From: Magnetococcales bacterium
Lineage (GTDB): Bacteria; Pseudomonadota; Magnetococcia; Magnetococcales; Magnetaquicoccaceae
Length of the DNA stretch: 29,600 nt
Reading direction: 5' to 3'
Assembly: GCA_015229095.1 (NCBI GenBank)
Contig: JADGCE010000001.1
Location: 1-29,600, forward strand
The notes under the pieces were generated by a model. The model was not told the origin of the DNA. It did not search any database and worked only from the letters and a program-made list of their open reading frames with translations. Position numbers and translations under genes: made by a program. The first letter of the stretch is position 1. Each line of letters begins with the position of its first letter. This document shows, one piece after another, positions 1-7,910 of this stretch.

Positions 1-2
1 CA

Positions 3-1796
3 AAACGGCAGGCTGTCACCAATCCGGCCAATACCATCTTTGCCATCAAGCGCCTGATTGGTCGTCGTTTCAACGACCCTGTGACCCGGAAAGAGATGGG
101 AATGATCCCGTACAAAATTGTCTCATCGGACAGCGGTGATGCCTGGGTGGAAGTGGGCGGGCGCAAAATGAGCCCATCCGAAGTGTCCGCCATGATTCTG
201 CAAAAAATGAAGCAGACGGCGGAGGATTACCTGGGGGAAAAAGTCACGGATGCGGTGATTACCGTTCCGGCCTACTTCAACGACGCACAACGGCAAGCGA
301 CCAAGGATGCCGGCAAGATAGCAGGTCTGAATGTTCTGCGCATCATCAACGAACCTACGGCTGCCTCCCTGGCGTATGGGTTGGACAAGAAAGGTGGACG
401 CACTATTGCTGTTTACGATTTGGGTGGTGGCACCTTTGATATCTCGATTTTGGAGATCGGCGATGGTGTCTTTGAGGTCAAGTCGACCAACGGTGATACC
501 TTCCTGGGAGGAGAAGATTTTGACAAGGCCATCATGGATTATTTGGCCGACACCTTTCAGAATGAGCATGGCATCGACTTGCGCAAAGATGTCATGGCCC
601 TACAGCGACTGAAAGAGGCCGCAGAGAAGGCCAAAATGGAACTGTCCAGCAGCATGCAAACAGAGATAAACTTGCCATTCATCACGGCAGATGCCAGTGG
701 GCCGAAACATCTTACCACTACCCTGACCCGTGCCCGCATGGAAGGGTTGGTGGACGGGCTCATTCAGCGCACCCTGGAACCGTGTCGTATTGCCCTGCGG
801 GATGCAGGGATGACTACCCATCAGATCGACGAGATCGTTCTGGTGGGAGGCATGACTCGGATGCCCAAGGTGCAGGCACTGGTGAAAGAATTTTTCGGCA
901 AGGAACCGCATAAGGGGGTCAATCCCGATGAAGTGGTGGCTATTGGTGCCGCCATTCAAGGGGGAGTCCTTAAAGGGGAGGTCAAAGATGTGCTGTTGCT
1001 GGATGTGACCCCTCTCTCATTGGGCGTGGAAACCATGGGTGAGGTGTTTACCCGGTTGATCGACAAAAACACAACGATTCCTACGAAAAAATCGCAGATT
1101 TTCTCCACTGCAGTGGACAATCAGCCAGCGGTCACCATCCGGGTAGCCCAGGGCGAACGGGAAATGTTTGCGGATAACAAACTGCTGGGGCAATTCAATC
1201 TGGATGGTATTCCTCCTGCCCCTCGTGGTGTTCCACAGATTGAGGTCAGCTTTGATATTGACGCCAACGGCATTGTCCAGGTATCGGCCAGGGATGTTGG
1301 CAGCGGCAAGGTGCAATCCATTACCATCCAGGCATCGGGCGGTCTGTCGCAGGAGGAGGTGGCAAAAATGGTCCGGGAAGCCGAGACCCATTCGGTCGAA
1401 GACGCCAAAAAACGCAAGAGAATTGATGCGCGCAACCGCGCGGACGCCCTTGTCTATACGACAGAAAAGTCGCTCAAGGAGAATGACAGCAAGTTGGATC
1501 CGACCACCAGGCACTCCATCCAACGTGCTATCGATGAGTTGCGGAGTGCCATGCACAAAGAGGATGTGGAGCTCATTGAGGCAAAAATTCAGACCTTGAC
1601 GGAAGCCTCCATGAAAATTGGCGATGCAGTCTATGAGAGCATGAACACCTCCAGAACAGCTGCTGGCCGCACAGATCATATGGGTAAAACATGTCACGCA
1701 CGGTCATGTGGTTCCCCCATAAACAGCAATGACGACACGATTGATGCCGAATATGAGGATGTCACGAAAACGAGGCATGGTTCAAAGGCAGCATAA
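3..1796 (+). CDS. dnaK: Chaperone protein DnaK (Hsp70), 5' end outside window
   Basis: ATP-driven cytoplasmic Hsp70 chaperone that works with DnaJ and GrpE. The frame is open from base 3 and begins KRQAVTNPANTIFAIKRLIG, matching E. coli DnaK from about residue 55, so roughly 54 N-terminal residues including the first phosphate loop lie outside the window. The GTG at 81 is internal. Visible Hsp70 signatures are VPAYFNDAQRQATKDAG, the second phosphate loop DLGGGTFDISIL, the adenosine motif VLVGGMTRMPKVQ, and the linker DVLLLDVTPLSLG before the substrate-binding domain. The C-terminus is odd: the usual Gln/Ala-rich linker is replaced by a Cys/His-containing stretch, then a recognisable DAEYEDV motif, then about ten extra residues (TKTRHGSKAA). 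No dnaJ follows; a hybrid kinase does. It could be a second dnaK copy. Family assignment is certain. Confidence 0.97.
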   Translation, partial: KRQAVTNPANTIFAIKRLIGRRFNDPVTRKEMGMIPYKIVSSDSGDAWVEVGGRKMSPSEVSAMILQKMKQTAEDYLGEKVTDAVITVPAYFNDAQRQATKDAGKIAGLNVLRIINEPTAASLAYGLDKKGGRTIAVYDLGGGTFDISILEIGDGVFEVKSTNGDTFLGGEDFDKAIMDYLADTFQNEHGIDLRKDVMALQRLKEAAEKAKMELSSSMQTEINLPFITADASGPKHLTTTLTRARMEGLVDGLIQRTLEPCRIALRDAGMTTHQIDEIVLVGGMTRMPKVQALVKEFFGKEPHKGVNPDEVVAIGAAIQGGVLKGEVKDVLLLDVTPLSLGVETMGEVFTRLIDKNTTIPTKKSQIFSTAVDNQPAVTIRVAQGEREMFADNKLLGQFNLDGIPPAPRGVPQIEVSFDIDANGIVQVSARDVGSGKVQSITIQASGGLSQEEVAKMVREAETHSVEDAKKRKRIDARNRADALVYTTEKSLKENDSKLDPTTRHSIQRAIDELRSAMHKEDVELIEAKIQTLTEASMKIGDAVYESMNTSRTAAGRTDHMGKTCHARSCGSPINSNDDTIDAEYEDVTKTRHGSKAA

Positions 1797-1818
1797 ACAG
1801 AACAGTGGAAAACAATCG

Positions 1819-1858
1819 CTCTTCCTCCCGCAACAGCGGGGGGAAGAGTTGAATTTTT
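1819..1858 (+). terminator. Rho-independent terminator after dnaK
   Basis: Bases 1819-1831 pair with 1836-1848 in a 13-bp stem (one G-T wobble) closed by an AACA loop. The T-rich stretch TTGAATTTTT follows at 1849-1858. It begins 22 bases after the dnaK stop on the same strand, so dnaK and the downstream kinase are probably separate transcripts. Confidence 0.88.
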
Positions 1859-1937
1859 ACAAAAGATATCTAATATTTTTAATCACCAAGACTCACCTTA
1901 AATCGACATATAACATTTGATCATGCGAGGTGGTATC

Positions 1938-3599
1938 ATGATGTCACAAGAACAAGAATCATCTACAATATTTCCATATACATCAGAAGTATTAATTAAA
2001 AACAGGGATCTATTTCTGATGACGTGGTTTCAGAATATAATCTCTGCACATGGCAACAGAACATTGAATTTGATGAAAGAAAGTGAGTTGATGGATCAAG
2101 TTTCTGAATTTTTAGACTTGTTCCTTCCTGCCTTTGCAAACACAAGGTGCGCAGATAACATTAATAATGAATTGGATAGTACTGCCAATTTTCTCAGAGA
2201 AATAAGCGCATACCGCGCGAAATTGGGATTTACACCGAATGAAACAGCCATGTTTGTGTTGTCTCTCAAAGACGCTGTTTTGCCAATCCTGCAGGATGCA
2301 TTTGCACAGGATCGTGCGTTGTTAGCCAGAGAAATTATCAATCTCAACAAGGTAATTGACAGACTGGGACTGGTTACCCTGGAGTCATTTGTCGAGACTC
2401 GTGAAAAGATGATCAGCGACCAGAACCGCAGCATGCTTGAATTGGCAGAGTCAGCCAATCGCAGCAAAAGTTATTTTTTAGCCTCTATGAGCCATGAGAT
2501 CCGCACACCCATTCACGTCATTACAGGTTTGGGTTCATTGCTGGCAGAGTCTGAATTGTCTAACCAACAAAGGGAATATGTTGAAATTATCAATCGGGCC
2601 GGAAACGGCCTTCTTGCATTGGTCAATGACATTCTCGATCTTTCCAAAATTGAGGCTGGTCAGTTTGAATTGGAAAACGCTCCATTCAACGTTCGTGACC
2701 TGCTTAACGGGTCCATCAGTATTCTATCTTTGCCAGCCAGAGACAAAGGCCTCCAAATTGTCTGCCTTGTTGATGATGATGTCCCTGATGAAATGATTGG
2801 AGATGCTGATCGATTGCGTCAAATCTTTCTCAACCTGATCAATAATGCCATCAAGTTTACAAAAACTGGAAATATAACTATTCATGTCACCTATCGTGAT
2901 AACAACCTGCACGCAGCCGTCGTTGATACCGGAAAAGGTATTCCAAAAAATAAGCAAGAGATTATCTTTTCTCCGTACATGCAGAGTGATTCATTCGTCC
3001 GTCGTCAACATGGTGGAACCGGTCTAGGATTGACGATTTGCCGTCAGTTGGTGGAAAAAATGGGCGGCAAAATTTGGGTGGACAGCACGATAGGGCAAGG
3101 CAGCTCTTTCCAGTTCAGCTTGCCATTAAAGGCTGTGTCTGCCCAGGAATCATTGGAGTACCAGGAGAGTTGTTCGATTGATGCGAAGGCCAACAGTCAT
3201 CCAAAAGAACCTCCTCATGAACAATGCATTCATATTCTCATGGCTGAAGATGCGCCGGAAAACTGTGTACTATTCAAGGCGTTCACAAAAAAAATGCCCT
3301 GGACTGTCGACATAGCCAAAGATGGTTCGGAGGCCTTTCTGAAATACACAACTCACAGATACGACTTGGTGTTGATGGATATAGAAATGCCCGTCATGGA
3401 TGGTTACACGGCAACACGAGCCATTCGGCATTGGGAGCAAGAACAGGGCCGACCCAGAACACCAATTCTGGCGTTGACAGCCCACGCCATGCGTGATCAT
3501 CGGGAGCACAGTCTGGAGGTTGGTTGTGACGGTATGTTGAGCAAACCCATCAGCAAGGATCGCTTGATACAGTCCATTCAAGAGATCCTGACGGCATAA
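1938..3599 (+). CDS. Hybrid sensor histidine kinase with RsbRD-like N-terminus and receiver domain
   Basis: Cytoplasmic hybrid histidine kinase that would pass phosphate from His to an internal Asp and on to an unseen phosphotransfer partner. The first ~150 residues are helical, with no membrane segment, and resemble the RsbRD N-terminal sensory domain (pattern RAKLGFTPNETAMFVLSLKD). A HisKA domain follows with the phospho-acceptor His near residue 186 in SHEIRTP. The HATPase has an N box (NLINNAIKFT), DTGKGIP and GGTGLGL. The receiver has the acidic pair in MAEDAPEN and the acceptor Asp near residue 481 in LMDIEMPVMDG. Start: the frame opens with TTG at 1917, but ATG 1938 (or 1941) sits just behind GAGGTGG at 1927-1933. 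No response regulator adjoins it. The gene is clearly AT-richer, with more A/T-ending codons, than its neighbours, suggesting later acquisition. Confidence 0.9.
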   Translation: MMSQEQESSTIFPYTSEVLIKNRDLFLMTWFQNIISAHGNRTLNLMKESELMDQVSEFLDLFLPAFANTRCADNINNELDSTANFLREISAYRAKLGFTPNETAMFVLSLKDAVLPILQDAFAQDRALLAREIINLNKVIDRLGLVTLESFVETREKMISDQNRSMLELAESANRSKSYFLASMSHEIRTPIHVITGLGSLLAESELSNQQREYVEIINRAGNGLLALVNDILDLSKIEAGQFELENAPFNVRDLLNGSISILSLPARDKGLQIVCLVDDDVPDEMIGDADRLRQIFLNLINNAIKFTKTGNITIHVTYRDNNLHAAVVDTGKGIPKNKQEIIFSPYMQSDSFVRRQHGGTGLGLTICRQLVEKMGGKIWVDSTIGQGSSFQFSLPLKAVSAQESLEYQESCSIDAKANSHPKEPPHEQCIHILMAEDAPENCVLFKAFTKKMPWTVDIAKDGSEAFLKYTTHRYDLVLMDIEMPVMDGYTATRAIRHWEQEQGRPRTPILALTAHAMRDHREHSLEVGCDGMLSKPISKDRLIQSIQEILTA

Positions 3600-3711
3600 G
3601 GCGTTTTGCATCGACGACCCTGTGGGAAGAAATTGTGCATGTGCACCTGATCCGCCGCGCCAATCGCTCTCTGTGCAAGCGCGCTTTCATAACGGGCACT
3701 GCCTCTGGACC

Positions 3712-3738
3712 CCCCTGGGGAGATCATCTCCCCAGGGG
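3712..3738. terminator. Hairpin in the convergent gap between the hybrid kinase and pfp
   Basis: A perfect 13-bp inverted repeat, 3712-3724 (CCCCTGGGGAGAT) against 3726-3738, lies between two genes that converge on it. It could terminate both transcripts. T tracts are weak on both sides (ATCGTTGTTC on the plus strand), so it may act as a bidirectional terminator or just a stabilising 3' hairpin. Nothing else convincing is visible in 3600-3800. Confidence 0.55.
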
Positions 3739-3800
3739 ATCGTTGTTCGAGTGCGGTCGCCCTGGACCAGGAATGCCATCGAAAGCGCGGCGTGGCTGCC

Positions 3801-5027
3801 CTATTTTTTCAGTATTTTTGGCACAATCGGAGCACGCAGGCGGAATGTTTCCGGCATGCGGGAGCCCAGCAGAGGCTGCAGGTAGAGTTGAAAAGCGTCG
3901 GTAACGTCGGTGCCGGAAGAGCTGATAAACTCGCTGGGCATAACTTTTGTCTTTCCTGCCACCGCGACCAAGGGGTCCAGCCGATATTCCACCGAATAAT
4001 TGCCCACTCGATGGATGGTCACCGAACCGCTGTTGCCGTGCCAAAGGGCAAACTGACAGGCCTTTTCACCCACCTCACGGGCCTCCCGTTGGTCCACATC
4101 GGAGACCACCCCCAGGAATGAGCGTTGCACGTAGCCGAAGGTATCCCCACGCACCCGTTTGATCCCCAGTTGTTGCTTGATACGGTCGGTCAAGAGATCG
4201 GCCAGGGCCCCGGTGCCGGACAACTGAATGTTGCCATGGGCATCCCGCTCCGGTTGGCCGGCTTGTTGTTGGGCCATGGAGGTCAAAATGGGGAGACCGG
4301 CCGCATCATGGATCCCTTCGGAGACGGCAATCACACAGCGACCATGCCGATCATAGACCCGTTTGACATCCGCCAAAAACTGCCCAAGCTCAAAAACACG
4401 TTCCGGCAAATAGATCAGGTGCGGTCCATCATCCCGGCATTTGCGCCCCAGGGCAGAGGCTGCGGTGAGAAAGCCGGCATGACGCCCCATCACCACACCG
4501 ACATAGATACCCGGCAAGGCCCGATTGTCCAGATTCAGACCGGCAAAGGCATTGATGACAAAACGGGCCGCCGAGGGATAACCCGGTGTATGGTCATTGA
4601 CCATCAAATCGTTATCGATGGTCTTTGGAATATGGATCGTGATCAACTTGTACTGCTGCTTTTGCGCGAACTCCTGCACGATGCGCAAGGTATCTGAACT
4701 GTCGTTACCGCCAATATAAAAAAAGCAGCGGATGTTATGAGCAATCAAAACCTTAAGAATTTCTGCACAATACGCCTCATCCGGCTTTTCCCGGGTCGAT
4801 CCCAAGGCCGAACCCGGCGTGGCTGCCACCCGTTCCAGATTGTGCGTGGTCTCCTGGGTCAGATCCAGAAAATCCTCGTTGACAATGCCCTTGACCCCAT
4901 GCAGGGCACCATAGACCCGCTCCACCAGGGCAAATTTTCTGGCCTCCAATACAGCCCCCACCAGAGATTGATTGATGACAGCCGTCGGACCTCCACCTTG
5001 GGCGACCAACACCTTTCCTGCTTTCAT
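3801..5027 (-). CDS. pfp: Pyrophosphate-dependent 6-phosphofructokinase
   Basis: Phosphorylates fructose 6-phosphate to fructose 1,6-bisphosphate reversibly, using PPi. Sequence evidence at 408 residues: N-terminal phosphate-binding GGGPTAVIN, GGNDSSDT, PKTIDND, and MGRHAGF. The Lys before TIDND and the Asp in GGND, where ATP enzymes have Gly, are the residues that mark PPi- rather than ATP-dependent enzymes. ATG at 5027 has TAGGAGAG about 10 bases upstream. It lies 75 bases downstream of the WD40-ATPase gene on the same strand, so read-through from the signalling cluster is possible, but nothing in the sequence ties its function to that cluster. The donor assignment is inferred from motifs. 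Confidence 0.92.
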   Translation of the reverse strand: MKAGKVLVAQGGGPTAVINQSLVGAVLEARKFALVERVYGALHGVKGIVNEDFLDLTQETTHNLERVAATPGSALGSTREKPDEAYCAEILKVLIAHNIRCFFYIGGNDSSDTLRIVQEFAQKQQYKLITIHIPKTIDNDLMVNDHTPGYPSAARFVINAFAGLNLDNRALPGIYVGVVMGRHAGFLTAASALGRKCRDDGPHLIYLPERVFELGQFLADVKRVYDRHGRCVIAVSEGIHDAAGLPILTSMAQQQAGQPERDAHGNIQLSGTGALADLLTDRIKQQLGIKRVRGDTFGYVQRSFLGVVSDVDQREAREVGEKACQFALWHGNSGSVTIHRVGNYSVEYRLDPLVAVAGKTKVMPSEFISSSGTDVTDAFQLYLQPLLGSRMPETFRLRAPIVPKILKK

Positions 5028-5102
5028 AGCGCCACTCTCCTACCCATCATCGATTCATGAATATCGCCCGGAACGCCTGGCAGAGGGTTCTCTCCCCCCG
5101 GA

Positions 5103-7910
5103 TCACGCCATGCGCAACACCCTCTTCAGTCGCTCTTCAGGATGCTGCTGCAACACCCGCATACGCAGCAGGCTGGATGCAAACCGATAGTGATCCCCGG
5201 TTTTAAGCAAAATACAAGCCAATTGCAGACGATCCAAAGCGCGCTGGAGCTGCACATCCGGGGGGCCAACCTCCGCCTTTTTCCCACGCATCGAGAAAAA
5301 CACTGGATATTTTTTTTGCAACAGCACCATCAAATCGGCGTGGCTGAAACCATCCATCCCCACACTGCTGTAGACCAACAACCGATCCTGCCGCCGTTCC
5401 TCCTCCCCGTCCGACAACAACGTGGGCCAACGATCCAGATATTCCCCCACGCCCTGGCTGATCATGGCAGCATCCACATGGTGCTGCGCAATTGTTTTGT
5501 CCGGAACAGCCAACTGCTCCAGTATCCCGTGACACAAAACAGCCGTCCAATCCGGTCGACCACCGCTGGCCTGAATCAACTCCATGCACACATTCGCCTC
5601 CCACTCCCGTCGGATCCAGGCCATGGGGTTGCGCACCATGTGCCAACTGGCCTCCGTTTCCAGCGGTCCCAGACGATGCACCTCCACCCAATCCCACAAA
5701 GGGGATGACGGAATGCCGTGCAATAGACGCTGTATGCCCCAGGAACCGGTCAGAATGGTGTGACAGCACCCCTGTGTACTGAGGTGAGCCAACCGCTCCA
5801 GCGTGGCAAATCCACGGGTTGCATCCGTCGCAACGAAGGCATCCGCATCATCAATCAGCAATACCGGCTTTTTACGCTCTGGAAAACGGGCCAGTTCCTC
5901 CAGCAACTCCTCCAGGGAATCCGAGGCCAGAGAGAGAAAGCGGGCCAAAGGGATCGCAATATCCCCCTGCTCGGGGGAGAAGAGAGCGACCCGGATGACC
6001 GGATGATGCTGATATTTGCGTGCCAAAGCCCGCAACAGGCTGCTTTTGCCCATGCCTTGACCACCCACCAGCAGATGGTTGCGCCGTCCCTCTTGCACCA
6101 GTCGCCCCAACAATTCCTGGCGGCCAAAAAACAGCGGCGCCTTGTCGACGGGCCCTGTGTTACGATAAGGGGAGAGTGCGACCGGATCCAGGTAATCGGC
6201 CAACAGATGCAGCAACGCTTGTCTGGGCTGCACCGCCAGCAACAACCGGGTCATTTCACCCGCATCCAGCATCACCCACAGGCCATCCAACCCGTGCAAC
6301 AAGGGTTGCAGCAGCTCTCTCTGCGCGCTGTCAGCACCCACCAGCATCAGCAGAGAGCGGGGGATATCCGCCCCATCCACCACCGCCTCCCCCATGGGAT
6401 GCATCGCCGAGTTCAACCAGACCGGAATTTTTTCCACCCGCTGTCCCGGCTGCAAACGACAGTAATACAAGACCGCCAGCGGCACCGGCCACTCTTCCTG
6501 CATGTCGATACGCGCCATATGCCTGTTGTTGGGCACCGTCCAATCCACTCGTCCCCCCACCCGACGGGCAAAATGCTGAGGAGAGGGGGGGGAGATGTTA
6601 CCCCATGGCCCCCGCAGCAGAGTCAGCAGTACCGACCACCGTCCCCGCAGGGGAGGCAACGCGACACGTTGCCAAGCGACCGCCAACAGGGCGACACAGA
6701 TAACCAGAATCGTCCCCCACTCATGCCAGGGCAATCCATGGGCAACAGGAGGGGGCGGAGAGTCGGTACGGGTGGGTGCTCTCTCCGCAGATTCCAGATG
6801 GCCATCGTCCGGCTGGTGGCACTGGCGTTTGCCCAGCATGGGGCAGGCGATCCACCCCCCGTCCGGATAGCCCAAAAAACTCCACAAAGGCGTCGCAAAG
6901 CCCTGTTGCCAGATCAATATCCGTCCATCCCCGCCGGAGGAGAGCCAATCCTGATTGTGCAGAAAGGAGACAGAAAACGCCGCTGCCTGATGCCCGGCCC
7001 ACTGCTCCTGGATCACCCCGTCGAAAATTTTCCAGAGACGCAAGACCCCCTCATCGGAAGCGGAAGCCAATAGAGTGGAATCGGCATTGAAGGCCAGGGA
7101 GCGAACCCAGGAGGCATGTTTTTTGGACAGAGGTTGGGCCTGCCCGGTATGGGCGTTCCAGATATGGATGGTCCGGTACTCCCCGGCGGCGATCCATTGA
7201 CCATCCGGACTGTAGGCGACCGCATGGACGCTGTTGCGGTTCCCTTTGAATGCCCGGGCTGTGGGAACGGCTTCCTGCATATTCCAGCGGTTGACCGATC
7301 CATCCTGTGCCCCGGAGATCAGGCTGGCTCCATCGGGACTGAAGGCCAGCCCCAATACCGCTGCACCATGGGCCTGCCAGTGTTTCAGGGATCGCCCGCC
7401 TGCCATATCCCACAGTTGGATGCTGTGGTCGGCGGCCCCACTGGCCAACACCGTACCATCCGGGCTGAACGCGATGCCATAAATCGTGCCCCCGGCACCC
7501 GGCAAGGGGGGCAATGGGCTCTGGCTGGCCCGATCCAACAGGTGGACAACACCCGCATCCCCCGCCGCCGCCAGCACACGACCGTCGGGACTGAACGCCA
7601 GCGTGCGGATCCAGGAATCACTGGCCTGCCAGCTCTGCTGCAACCGACCCTGCTGGCGATCCCAGAGGTGTACCACGCGATGCCCGCCCGTGGCCATATG
7701 GCGACCATCCGGGGCAACCGCCGTGGCCAGCACAGGAAAATCGGGCTGGGCCAGGGTGTTATGTATCATCCGCGCTGCGGCATCCAGGGGGGGACGGGAG
7801 GGAAGCGGCTCCTCCCGCACCGGAAAAGCCTCCTGAGCCGATACAAGTCCGGACAATCCGCCTATCCATACACACAAAACCAGCAACAATTCTCGCACTG
7901 GCTTACTCAC
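5103..7910 (-). CDS. Periplasmic WD40 repeat / transmembrane / cytoplasmic P-loop ATPase protein
   Basis: 935 residues. Residues 1-25 are a Sec-type signal sequence (hydrophobic LLLVLCVWIGGLSGL, then VSAQE). About seven WD40 blades follow at residues 55-340, with recurring FSPDG turns and HLWD/QLWD/HIWN/RLWK blade ends. A Pro-rich linker leads to one membrane helix at about 398-416 (GTILVICVALLAVAW) followed by Arg residues, so by the positive-inside rule the C-terminal half is cytoplasmic. That half has an unassigned region (430-590) and an AAA_16/STAND-like ATPase: FFGRQELL, Walker A GGQGMGKSS at 616-624, Walker B KPVLLIDDADAF at 681-692, then a probable winged helix. Two Cys (356, 364) just outside the membrane could form a disulfide. 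Start: GTG 7910 overlaps the upstream stop by 8 bases with no clear RBS; GTG 7898 is an alternative. The role is unknown; signal-gated ATPase is inference. Confidence 0.85.
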   Translation of the reverse strand: MSKPVRELLLVLCVWIGGLSGLVSAQEAFPVREEPLPSRPPLDAAARMIHNTLAQPDFPVLATAVAPDGRHMATGGHRVVHLWDRQQGRLQQSWQASDSWIRTLAFSPDGRVLAAAGDAGVVHLLDRASQSPLPPLPGAGGTIYGIAFSPDGTVLASGAADHSIQLWDMAGGRSLKHWQAHGAAVLGLAFSPDGASLISGAQDGSVNRWNMQEAVPTARAFKGNRNSVHAVAYSPDGQWIAAGEYRTIHIWNAHTGQAQPLSKKHASWVRSLAFNADSTLLASASDEGVLRLWKIFDGVIQEQWAGHQAAAFSVSFLHNQDWLSSGGDGRILIWQQGFATPLWSFLGYPDGGWIACPMLGKRQCHQPDDGHLESAERAPTRTDSPPPPVAHGLPWHEWGTILVICVALLAVAWQRVALPPLRGRWSVLLTLLRGPWGNISPPSPQHFARRVGGRVDWTVPNNRHMARIDMQEEWPVPLAVLYYCRLQPGQRVEKIPVWLNSAMHPMGEAVVDGADIPRSLLMLVGADSAQRELLQPLLHGLDGLWVMLDAGEMTRLLLAVQPRQALLHLLADYLDPVALSPYRNTGPVDKAPLFFGRQELLGRLVQEGRRNHLLVGGQGMGKSSLLRALARKYQHHPVIRVALFSPEQGDIAIPLARFLSLASDSLEELLEELARFPERKKPVLLIDDADAFVATDATRGFATLERLAHLSTQGCCHTILTGSWGIQRLLHGIPSSPLWDWVEVHRLGPLETEASWHMVRNPMAWIRREWEANVCMELIQASGGRPDWTAVLCHGILEQLAVPDKTIAQHHVDAAMISQGVGEYLDRWPTLLSDGEEERRQDRLLVYSSVGMDGFSHADLMVLLQKKYPVFFSMRGKKAEVGPPDVQLQRALDRLQLACILLKTGDHYRFASSLLRMRVLQQHPEERLKRVLRMA

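Noticed and set aside
1909..1914. TATAAC as a -10 box for the hybrid kinase
   Set aside because: No TTG-like -35 at 16-18 bases; the region is AT-rich throughout, so the match is weak evidence.
5760..7073. 437-codon plus-strand open frame over the WD40-ATPase gene
   Set aside because: Antisense shadow in GC-rich sequence; repetitive Gln/Pro/Arg composition and no family match.
7116..7700. Recurring motifs in DNA suggesting a tandem DNA repeat
   Set aside because: They are explained by the WD40 blades at protein level; the DNA copies are diverged.
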